Source of the DNA: Arion vulgaris
Taxonomy: Eukaryota > Mollusca > Gastropoda > Stylommatophora > Arionidae
Length of the DNA stretch: 64,000 bases
Assembly (NCBI GenBank): GCA_020796225.1
Contig: CM036764.1
Span: forward strand, 28,150,450 to 28,214,449
Reading direction: 5' to 3'
Program-made: the position numbers and the translations under genes
Notes under the pieces: generated by a model
The model's database searches: none
Told to the model about the DNA's origin: nothing
The model's input: the letters and a program-made list of their open reading frames with translations, nothing else
In this document: positions 55,306 to 64,000 of the stretch, one piece after another
Numbering within the stretch: the first letter of the stretch is position 1
Layout of the letters: every line of letters begins with the position of its first letter

Positions 55306-55435
55306 GAAAGATCAATGAGAGAAAACAAAATACTTTTAACAATTTTCGCAACAAAGCTGTTACTGTTTTTTTTTTATTTTTATGATATTAAATGTCGGGA
55401 CTTTGGTTAGAAGAGTTTGTATTTCTGTCTTTGTT
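55306..55435. other. Spacer between two arrays
   Basis: AT-rich 130 bp without features. Confidence 0.5.
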
Positions 55436-56115
55436 CCTGTGCTCGCTTGTTAGAGTGGTGTAACACAGGAGGGACATGATGAACCTGATGAATTTAATGT
55501 CCGCACGGTTAGTCGCTTGTTAGAGTGGTGTAACACAGGAGGACATGAACCTGGGGAATTTAATGGCTGCACGGTTAGTCGCTTGTTAAAGTGGTGTAAC
55601 ACAGGAGGGACATGAATCTGATGAATTTAATGTCTGCACGGTTAGTCGCTTGTTAAAGTGGTGTAACACAGGAGGGACATGAATCTTATGAATTTAATGT
55701 CTGCACGGTTAGTCGCTTGTTAGAGTGGTGTAACACAGGAGGGACATGAATCTGATGAATTTAATGTCTTCACGGTTAGTCGTTTGTTAGAGTGGTGTAA
55801 CACAGGAGGGACATGAATCTGATTAATTTAATGTCTGCACGGTTAGTCGCTTGTTAGAGTGGTGTAACACAGGAGGGACATGAATCTGATGAATTTAATG
55901 CCTGCACGGTTAGTCGCTTGTTAGAGTGGTGTAACACAGGAGGGACATGAATCTGATGAATTTAATGTCTGCACGGTTAGTCGCTTGTTAGAGTGGTGTA
56001 ACACAGGAGGGACATGAATCTGATGAATTTAATGTCTGTACGGTTTGTCGCTTGTTAGAGTGGTGTAACACAGGAGGGACATGAATCTGATGAATTTAAT
56101 GTCTGCACGGTTAGT
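55436..56115. repeat. 67-bp minisatellite, ten units
   Basis: Units share gtcgcttgttagagtggtgt, aacacaggagggacatgaat and ctgatgaatttaatgtctgc. The units are highly similar. Confidence 0.94.
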
Positions 56116-56280
56116 GTAGTCAGCGCAAAACTATTCAGGCTAGGATTTGTTCTTTATGACCCCACAGAAACAAACTGTTTTACCTTACCGGGTATCGAAC
56201 CTGGGTCTTCGGAATGGGGGCCCGCACGAACTAATCTATTCGGTCAGAAGCTCCTCACAGTTTGTGATACTGAAACATTT
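56116..56280 (-). mobile_element. tRNA-derived SINE or tRNA-like head, minus strand
   Basis: The minus strand has an A-box-like ttctgaccgaatagattag and a B box caggttcgatacccgg, followed by a tract ending at cttattcaggc-type sequence. Only one copy in the window. Confidence 0.55.
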
Positions 56281-56319
56281 GTTGGAAAGAGAAAAAAAAG
56301 AACAGAAATAAAAGATACT

Positions 56320-56745
56320 AAATAGTGTGCAGGTTGGATATGTTGTAGCACGACCTCCGTAGCAGTTGTAATGTGGTGGCAGTGTGATCGCCTCTCTCTC
56401 TAAAAAGACTCGTTTCGTTCCCCGCTTGTAGAGACAGGGACATTTTCCATATATCCTGATCTCAGTGTAGGTGTCATCCAGTTTCCAGTCCTATTGGAGA
56501 CGGACTATAAAACGTACGTCCCATGTCAAATTGAGCAAGTAAAACACATTTGTCCGTTGAAAATTGATAAGAACAGGCAACAAAGTTGCTGTCCGGGTAG
56601 AATTTATTTGAAAAAATATAAAAATAGAATTCCTGCACACATTTTCATCATCTTCAAAATTACATTGGAGACTCTCGCCTGGACTACTGAGTTCATGCTC
56701 TGTCCCATAAATCTTCCTGTGTTAAGAAAGAGATCGAAGCATACA
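56320..56745 (+). mobile_element. SINE (GAGACGGACNATA family) followed by a second SINE remnant
   Basis: 56370-56545 contains gtggcagtgtgatcgcctct, catatatcctgatctcagtg and ttggagacggactataaaac, matching 12350-12740. 56640-56730 contains ggactactgagttcatgctc, a diverged piece of the GTTCGTGCTTTGTG SINE. Confidence 0.6.
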
Positions 56746-58105
56746 TAGTTATTTACCAAAGTGCTATGATGATGGTCATATCAATCAAACAAATTGTATC
56801 ACTGACAGAATATAAAACCGACTATATTGAAGTTGAATTCTCATGATTGAGCAAACGATGCTCCAATCACTCAAAGACTTTTCCGAACCTAATAGTCAGC
56901 AGAACATAAACAAAATCAAATTTGTCTTTAATCGCTGATGAAGGTTCTATCGTAGTATCTGACTGGGCCGTGTTTATTTCTAAAACGAATATAAGTCTTT
57001 TGTTCAATCGTCATTTGCAATAAAGACCTTTCAACGGACAGGTTCAGTTAGATCAACCAGAGTATTGAGTTATTCTTGTTGAGGAAGCCGCTGTAAATTA
57101 TTACAGACTGAAACTGCAGGAAGTCGTAGTCTAATCTTTCACTAGCTACTTCAAAGATACTCTCACATGTAGTTTCGAAAACAAACCACTCAGGTTAGAA
57201 GTTTGTTAATAACGTTTAACGCATGCGCGAACGATCGTCTCCTCCCTTTGTTGTGACACAAGAACTGATTCAAATCCTCCGCCCAGATGAGTTGATAGAC
57301 GTTAACTGCAAAGTTTTCTGTTTTTCAACGTCATGCTGAAGAATTTTCTACCTCTCACAATCGCAGTCTCGCAGCAGGGATCTGCCAGCTGTATTATTTT
57401 CAATAAGAGAATATTGCCGTGCACGATATACGGTTGAAAAAAAACTATACCCATAATGGCCGGCCAGCTAATGCCTTGTAATACCGAATGAAGTCAAACA
57501 CGACGGGTCTGAAATGGACGCTAGTTCTTTCTATCGCCTTTGCTCTCGGCGCTCATATCATAATTTGAATAGAGTCAAACACAACATTGCAAAATTGGAT
57601 GCTATATCTGTTTTTTATAGCCCTCCCGACAGATAGTATTGTTAAATAAGTTGTAAAGAATTCGCTTTTTCACAAATTCAGTCAATATCAGCGGGCGGAT
57701 TAAGACACAATCAGTTATATGGTTTCTCACTTACTTAAAAAAGAAAAAGATATTGGCGACGTAAAGTTGACGAATGACTTGTACAGCTTTCGGTACGAAA
57801 AAAAATATTAAATCGTCGGAAACTGAAAGTGCTTTGAAAGAACTAATTTATTTTTCCTGATCAAAGTCAATATAAATATGCGGTTAATAAATACGAATGT
57901 GGTTAATGGTGAAGTTGCGGTCTTATCTTTACAAAACGGGTTGCGTGATATTTTATGTTATTTTCTCGATGTCAATGACAATTGTGTTTGTAAAATAAAA
58001 CAGCGATTCGTTGAAAGAGATTTGGGATTTTCAGCATGAACATTTTCCTTCTTTAATGTCGTTTAGCATGGTTGGGTAATCTGGTTCTGGAAGGAAGACG
58101 ATCTG
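56746..58105. other. Low-repeat block in the presumed Pax6 intron
   Basis: About 1.35 kb without any repeat seen elsewhere in the window. It contains gcatgcgcgaacg, cctttgttgtgac (SOX-like), tgccagctgtatt (E-box), aatggccggccagctaatg and ggcggattaagacac (GGATTA, Otx-like). Such motifs are short and occur by chance, so regulatory function is inference. Confidence 0.4.
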
Positions 58106-58800
58106 ATCACCTGAAGATAAATATATGGCCTTTTTCGTCTTTACAGACGGTCAATTGGCAAGTGTTTTACTGTGACAACTTCGAGTTTTCGCTTTTCTCT
58201 CTTGTCGTTCAGCTCGTATATAAGTCTCTTCTCAAAAGACTCTTCACACTTGCTCAATATCGCTTTCCAGACAACTCTGTCATCAGCCAGTTTTTCCCAT
58301 GTGCTGGGACCTATAGTAAGTTTTCATTGAGGCTTTACAGACATCTTTATATCTGAGCAGTGGTCTGTCCTGGTGCCTCTTCCCCTCCGAAAGTTCACTG
58401 AATAACATTTGTTTTGGTATGCGATAAGTTTCCATTCTTCTCACATGATCCAACCATCTTAGTCGTCTACTGCTGAGCATGCCCATGATGGAAGGCAGGT
58501 TTGCACGTTGCAGTACTTCAGAGTTGGTTATCTTGTCGTACAACCTGATGTTCATAATCTTGCGGAGACATCGAAGGTGAAAGATGTTAAGTCTCCTCTC
58601 GTGTCTTGAGTAGGCTGTCCATGTTTCTGAGCCATATAGTAAAGAACTAATTAAAACAGGCTCGATATATTTGAATCTTCGTCTGCAATGTCAGTTTTGT
58701 GTTGTCCACGCTCGCTTTGATAGTTTGCCGAATGTAGTAGCCGCACTCCCTATACGAGCGTTGATTTCTTCATCAAGAGAAAGTTTGGCAGTACGTGTAT
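58106..58800 (-). mobile_element. LINE reverse-transcriptase tail (KRHQDRPLLRYKDVCKASM family), minus strand
   Basis: The minus strand encodes, in order, [20 protein letters not shown] and a thumb with [19 protein letters not shown]. Then come [40 protein letters not shown] and DRPLLRYKDVCKASM. The 3' end (gacggtcaattggcaagtgt on the plus strand) is at 58140. The tail is in good condition but frameshifted after CKASM. Confidence 0.88.
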
Positions 58801-58814
58801 TCGTTTATCTAATA

Positions 58815-58816
<2 letters not shown>

Positions 58817-58887
<71 letters not shown>
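58817..58887. repeat. TA microsatellite
   Basis: About 35 (ta) steps. It sits between two LINE fragments. Confidence 0.95.
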
Positions 58888-58890
<3 letters not shown>

Positions 58891-58977
58891 GGAGATTTGA
58901 TTTTGACACGAAAACTGGGAGGAATCAACATTCTCTACAAGAACATCTGCAGACGAAGCTTGCTAGCATTAAATACA

Positions 58978-59170
58978 CTTCTTCTCTTGTCCTCACACTG
59001 TGACCGGGCTGTTACCCAGTGTCATGGTTTGCTGTTTTTGTTGTCTTGTGCTACTCTAGTGATTTCGGTGATAGTTATCTTTGCTATTTGAGAACATTCT
59101 GTTATGCCATTTATCCATCTTTATCGTAGTCCACCTCTCGCCATCTTTTTTAATGTTCTGTCATGAACAC
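58978..59170 (-). mobile_element. LINE 3' end (WLDGIAESCQRAK family), minus strand
   Basis: cttcttctcttgtcctcaca and gggctgttacccagtgtcat match 33110-33170 with about one change in ten. Older than the other copies. Confidence 0.7.
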
Positions 59171-59429
59171 ACTAAACTGGGCAAAGTTGGACAGCGTTAC
59201 GTTTAGCATGAAACAATCTCTGAAGACTGGTTGGAGGGCTGATGAAGCTTGTCTCGTGTAGTTTAATGATCTAATGCGTCCGTAAAGACAGAACAAGTTT
59301 CGACAAATTACTTTATCCTCTTTGGACGCTACATGACTTATGCCACAAGACTACCATAGTCAATGATAATTTTGAAAAGCTTCATCATTTTGCTGTAACA
59401 TGTATCCTGCAAGAGCAACCATAACAAAG
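59171..59429. other. No gene recognised
   Basis: No recognised content. Confidence 0.4.
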
Positions 59430-59605
59430 ATTCTGAAAGCTAAGGATTGATTTGATTGCACTGGGTTTCCTAGTACAGCTACGTACCTGTTTGCAGAAAT
59501 CGCCCATAATCTGCTGAGAGTGTTGCACAATGTACACACTCCGTAGCTCCAGCCACAACCCTAGATATAACATGAAAAAATGCACATGTGACTTTGTCTG
59601 GATTT
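59430..59605 (-). mobile_element. tRNA-derived SINE (GTTCGTGCTTTGTG family), minus strand, headless
   Basis: On the minus strand: tagggttgtggctggagcta, cggagtgtgtacattgtgca and a 3' end gcaatcaaatcaatccttag. Confidence 0.75.
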
Positions 59606-59664
59606 CCTAAATGTCTCTTATATTTTCTATCGATTGTAGGATTACGGTTGTTCATAAAAGCTCC

Positions 59665-59795
59665 CTTCTTCTTCTTCTTCTTCTTCTTTGCCCTTCGCCT
59701 CTAAGGAGGCACATGTTCTCAACCAAGGCCTTACATGCTCTCATACGCTTGCATATGTCCTCAACCAAGGCCTTGCAAGCTCTCATACGCTTGAT
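59665..59795. repeat. CTT microsatellite and 42-bp duplication
   Basis: A ctt run at 59667-59690, then two copies of a 42-bp unit with cctcaaccaaggccttgcaa and gctctcatacgcttg. Confidence 0.8.
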
Positions 59796-59829
59796 TGCGG
59801 TTTTTATAGCTGAGTGTTTTTACAGGGTG

Positions 59830-59945
59830 GGGTAGCTAATATCACACCACACCACCGCTTTTGCGTTTACGGCATGTGGTAGGTAATAGTGGTTATATTC
59901 TTTACACCAAGTACGGGCCCCGATAACCACATGGGCATCAGATTT
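59830..59945 (-). mobile_element. SINE-like repeat (GTCGTAAGAGG family), 5' part, minus strand
   Basis: tggttatattctttacacca and agtacgggccccgataacca are the reverse of the 5' part. The core is degenerate (acggcatgtggtagg). Confidence 0.6.
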
Positions 59946-60444
59946 GTATTATCCGTCATCTATTACTCTTTATCGGACAGGAAAGACGGATAGGCGAATT
60001 CATTGAGATTCTCATCTTCTATAATACTACAATCGATAAAAAATAGAAGAGACATTTAAGAAATGCTTAAAAAAACATGCACAAAAATACAAGAGATATA
60101 CATTACGATCAGATTACTTAGGCACCTACACTTCTACGTACACTAGAGTAATTTTCTATAGCTCCTCTATATTGGTCAATTTCATGTTTCTTGTGATAAT
60201 GCGCGGCGCTTGATTGTACGCTATACTTATTTTGTCAAACTGTGTTTTGGATGCTATTGCTCATGCTATGAAGCCATTTACTTATCGAACTCGACTTCTA
60301 CATAATCTTTTTAAATGTTGCTTTATACACCTCTGTTGGTGTCTGCCAGCCTTGTCATCATTTGTATTTCTGTTTTCTAAGTCTTGTTAAAGACTCCTTT
60401 GTCTACGTCCGTTTGTTTCTCACCATAATGCACATTTACATTTG
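59946..60444. other. No gene recognised
   Basis: AT-rich DNA without recognised features. Confidence 0.45.
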
Positions 60445-60760
60445 ATGTGAGAAGAATGGAAACTTGTCGCATACCAAAACAAATGTTGTTTTGTGAACTT
60501 TCGGAAGAGAAGAGGCACTAGGGCAGACCACTGCTCAAATATAAAGATGTCTGCAAGGTCTCAATGAAAAACTTTTCTATAGGTCCTAGCCCTTGGGAAA
60601 AACTTGCTGATGTGGAAAGCGATATTGCGCAAGGGCGCAGAGTCTTTTCAGAAGAGACTTATGTATGAGCTGAAAGACAAGAAAGAAAAACGAAAACTCA
60701 GAAGTTGTCACAGTAAAACACTTGCCAATTGACCGTCTGTAAAGACAAAAAAGGCAATAT
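60445..60760 (+). mobile_element. LINE tail fragment (KDVCKASM family)
   Basis: Contains RRMETCRIPKQMLFCELSEE, a one-base change shifting frame at cactagggcagaccactgct, then the LKYKDVCKVSMKNFSIGP and ERQERKTKTQKLSQ regions. Ends with the usual gaccgtctgtaaagacaaaa. Confidence 0.8.
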
Positions 60761-60959
60761 AAACATTTGGTAGTTTTCTAGTGGATGTACAACGTTGACT
60801 CTTTTTTAGTTTTTGTGCTGTTGTCTGTACATTGTTGAAAAGACTGAAGATTATTTATGTGGGTTTATCCTTGTGGATGATCAGCAACACTGTCTTTATT
60901 CATTTGTATAATTGTATAAACACATCTTGCAGTCACGAGTTGGAAACTGTTAATTGCTA
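60761..60959. other. No gene recognised
   Basis: Short unassigned stretch. Confidence 0.4.
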
Positions 60960-61215
60960 TTCTTTTGTACACAGAGAGAGATCATTCGTGAACATTGTTT
61001 AGTATACTCTAGGAAAGTTGTGCTTTATCAAAATATAAACATTAGGATGAGAGTAAAGAAAAATAGTTCTGCTTGTGAAATATCTTTGATTGTTGCTGGA
61101 ACTACGAAGCCGTTCTATGTACAATACTCTCGGAAGGTGGAGTGCTTTTTCTGCAGAGAAGAACCTAGACATATGGGGTCAAATCTGGTGAAATGAAGTG
61201 AATCCTTCACTTTAG
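60960..61215 (+). mobile_element. tRNA-derived SINE (GTTCGTGCTTTGTG family), headless
   Basis: Contains gattgttgctggaactacga, tgtacaatactctcggaagg and cctagacatatggggtcaaa, and ends tgaagtgaatccttc. Confidence 0.78.
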
Positions 61216-61365
61216 CACTTTAGGTACCTTTCTCTAATGCCAACTTCCTGCTAAGTTTCCTTTGTATAGTGAACTCTCTGTCTATTTTATGCATTTAGGT
61301 ACCAGTTTCTCATAATGCCAATGTCTTCATTAATTATTTGTACTTGAATCTGCTTTCTGGTTTTC

Positions 61366-63535
61366 GATGATTGTGACATATCCTATTACATGAATGAAAA
61401 TTGTGACATATCCTATTACATGAATGAAAATTGTGACATATCCTATTACATGAATGAAAATTGTGACATATCCTATTATATGAATGAAAATTGTGACATA
61501 TCCTATTACATGAATGAAAATTGTGACATATCCTATTACATGAATGAAAATTGTGACATATCCTATTACATGAATGAAAATTGTGACATATCCTATTACA
61601 TGAATGAAAATTGTGCCATATCCTATTATATGAATGAAAATTGTGACATATCCTATTATATGAATGAAAATTGTGACATATCCTATTACATGAATGAAAA
61701 TTGTGACATATCCTATTACATGAATGAAAATTGTGACATATCCTATTACATGAATGAAAATTGTGACATATCCTATTACATGAATGAAAATTGTGACATA
61801 TCCTATTACATGAATGAAAATTGTGACATATCCTATTACATGAATGAAAATTGTGACATATCCTATTACATGAATGAAAATTGTGACATATCCTATTACA
61901 TGAATGAAAATTGTGACATATCCTATTACATGAATGAAAATTGTGACATATCCTATTACATGAATGAAAATTTGACATATCCTATTACATGAATGAAAAT
62001 TGTGACATATCCTATTACATGAATGAAAATTGTGACATATCCTATTACATGAATGAAAATTGTGACATATCCTATTACATGAATGAAAATTGTGACATAT
62101 CCTATTACATGAATGAAAATTGTGACATATCCTATTACATGAATGAAAATTGTGACATATCCTATTACATGAATGAAAATTGTGACATATCCTATTACAT
62201 GAATGAAAATTGTGACATATCCTATTACATGAATGAAAATTGTGACTATATCCTATTACATGAATGAAAATTGTGACATATCCTATTATATGAATGAAAA
62301 TTATGACATATCCTATTACATGAATGAAAATTGTGACATATCCTATTACATGAATGAAAATTGTGACATATCCTATTACATGAATGAAAATTTGACATAT
62401 CCTATTACATGAATGAAAATTGTGACATATCCTATTATATGAATGAAAATTATGACATATCCTATTACATGAATGAAAATTGTGACATATCCTATTACAT
62501 GAATGAAAATTGTGACATATCCTATTACATGAATGAAAATTGTGACATATCCTATTACATGAATGAAAATTGTGACATATCCTATTACATGAATGAAAAT
62601 TGTGACATATCCTATTACATGAATGAAAATTGTGACATATCCTATTACATGAATGAAAATTTGACATATCCTATTACATGAATGAAAATTGTGACATATC
62701 CTATTACATGAATGAAAATTGTGACATATCCTATTATATGAATGAAAATTGTGACATATCCTATTACATGAATGAAAATTGTGACATATCCTATTACATG
62801 AATGAAAATTGTGACATATCCTATTACATGAATGAAAATTGTGACATATCCTATTACATGAATGAAAATTGTGACATATCCTATTACATGAATGAAAATT
62901 GTGACATATCCTATTACATGAATGAAAATTGTGACATATCCTATTACATGAATGAAAATTGTGACATATCCTATTACATGAATGAAAATTGTGACATATC
63001 CTATTACATGAATGAAAATTGTGACATATCCTATTACATGAATGAAAATTGTGACATATCCTATTACATGAATGAAAATTGTGACATATCCTATTACATG
63101 AATGAAAATTGTGACATATCCTATTACATGAATGAAAATTGTGACATATCCTATTACATGAATGAAAATTGTGACATATCCTATTACATGAATGAAAATT
63201 GTGACATATCCTATTACATGAATGAAAATTGTGACATATCCTATTACATGAATGAAAATTGTGACATATCCTATTACATGAATGAAAATTGTGACATATC
63301 CTATTACATGAATGAAAATTGTGACATATCCTATTACATGAATGAAAATTGTGACATATCCTATTACATGAATGAAAATTGTGACATATCCTATTACATG
63401 AATGAAAATTGTGACATATCCTATTACATGAATGAAAATTGTGACATATCCTATTACATGAAGAAATGTGACATATCTATTAATGATGAATGACATATCC
63501 TATTACATGAATGAAAATTGTGACATATCCTATTA
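61366..63535. repeat. 30-bp tandem array, about 72 units
   Basis: The unit of 30 bp is atgaatgaaaattgtgacat plus atcctattac. Most units are identical; a few have tattata instead of tattaca, and several have lost one base, which shifts the phase. Ten codons long without stops in several frames, it produces false open frames (MNENCDISYY on plus, HVIGYVTIFI and CNRICHNFHS on minus). The first 22 bases resemble the 3' tail of the SINE at 38728. Confidence 0.96.
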
Positions 63536-64000
63536 ATAATAATAATAATTCCTCTCGTACCGTTATACGTTACATAGGGTCCGCAAGCAATTTCTCCATA
63601 CCGCTCTATCCTGGGCAACTCGCTCAATCTCATCCATGGAACTGAGACCGATATTTCCTGCCTCTCTCAGCAAAGTTCGCTTCAGGTCTCCTTAGGTCGA
63701 CCTCTCTTTCTTGAACCCTTTGCATCCCACTTCAATGCCTGCTTTGATATTCTTTGATCATTTCTCCTCAAGGTGTGCCCAACATATCTCCATCTTCTCT
63801 TTCTTATAACAGTTGTCACTAGTGGTTGACCAGACATGTCTCTGATTTCATCACTTCTCCTGAATTCGTTCCATTTTATATTCATTATTTTTCGCAGACA
63901 TCTATTTTCAAATGCATTCAACTTTCTTTCTATATCTTTAGTCATTTTCCAACTCTCGCTAGCATATGTTAGGATTGATACAACATTTGAATTGAAAATT
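63536..64000 (-). mobile_element. LINE reverse-transcriptase tail (MSGQPLVTTV family), minus strand, cut by the window edge
   Basis: The minus strand encodes [60 protein letters not shown] and QRISKQALKWDAKGSRKRGR. The (AAT)n 3' terminus at 63532-63552 abuts the 30-bp array, so this LINE inserted at or in the array edge. It is the best-preserved tail of the family in the window; 5' sequence continues beyond 64000. Confidence 0.9.

Noticed and set aside
61330..63496. Long open frames of up to 445 codons on both strands (MNENCDISYY, HVIGYVTIFI, CNRICHNFHS repeats)
   Set aside because: They are produced by a 30-bp unit (ten codons) without stops, in several frames and on both strands at once; one-base losses shift frame and nothing else points to translation.
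39293..64000. Pax6 homeobox or SSINRVLRN exon
   Set aside because: I looked for the characteristic residues in the given frames and by eye and saw none; a short divergent exon could have been missed.

Overview
The window is animal nuclear DNA. It contains two exons of a Pax6/eyeless-class paired-domain gene on the + strand (35547-35677 and 39077-39292) with consensus splice sites, one intact tRNA-Glu gene (5341-5412), and otherwise AT-rich intronic or intergenic DNA packed with decayed retrotransposons, tRNA-derived SINEs, small DNA-transposon MITEs and tandem arrays. The Pax6-class gene, large introns and LINE/SINE/MITE mixture point to a bilaterian animal. The LINE tail types are ones I associate with lophotrochozoans (molluscs, flatworms and relatives), but the sequence alone does not settle the phylum.

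Layout. 1-35.5 kb lies upstream of the first visible Pax6 exon. It holds fragments of at least eight LINE families (mostly reverse-transcriptase C-terminal tails and RNase H domains), SINEs of several families, Tc1/mariner-, hAT- and piggyBac-like MITEs, and arrays with units from 17 to about 95 bp. 35.5-39.3 kb holds the two paired-box exons and a 3.4-kb intron. From 39.3 kb to the window end is the following intron or 3' region: no next Pax6 exon or homeobox was recognised in 24.7 kb. It contains an array copied from the Pax6 exon/intron boundary (39.3-39.9 kb), a LINE with an internal 76-bp array (43.7-45.2 kb), a 3.4-kb array of 41/50-bp units (51.9-55.3 kb), a 67-bp array (55.4-56.1 kb) and a 2.2-kb array of 30-bp units (61.4-63.5 kb). 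Two low-repeat blocks (49.6-51.8 and 56.75-58.1 kb) stand out as possible regulatory DNA.

The most notable observation is that the 35-bp tandem array directly after the second Pax6 exon contains the last coding bases of that exon plus its 5' splice site, giving at least eight identical extra splice donors in the intron. Several other arrays also appear to have grown from recognisable pre-existing sequence: a LINE tail, a reverse-transcriptase palm, an RNase H motif, a LINE 3' end and a SINE tail. By my tally, arrays cover roughly 14-15 kb of the 64 kb. The only protein-coding gene supported outside mobile elements is the Pax6-class gene. The long open frames inside arrays are artefacts of repeat units whose length is a multiple of three.
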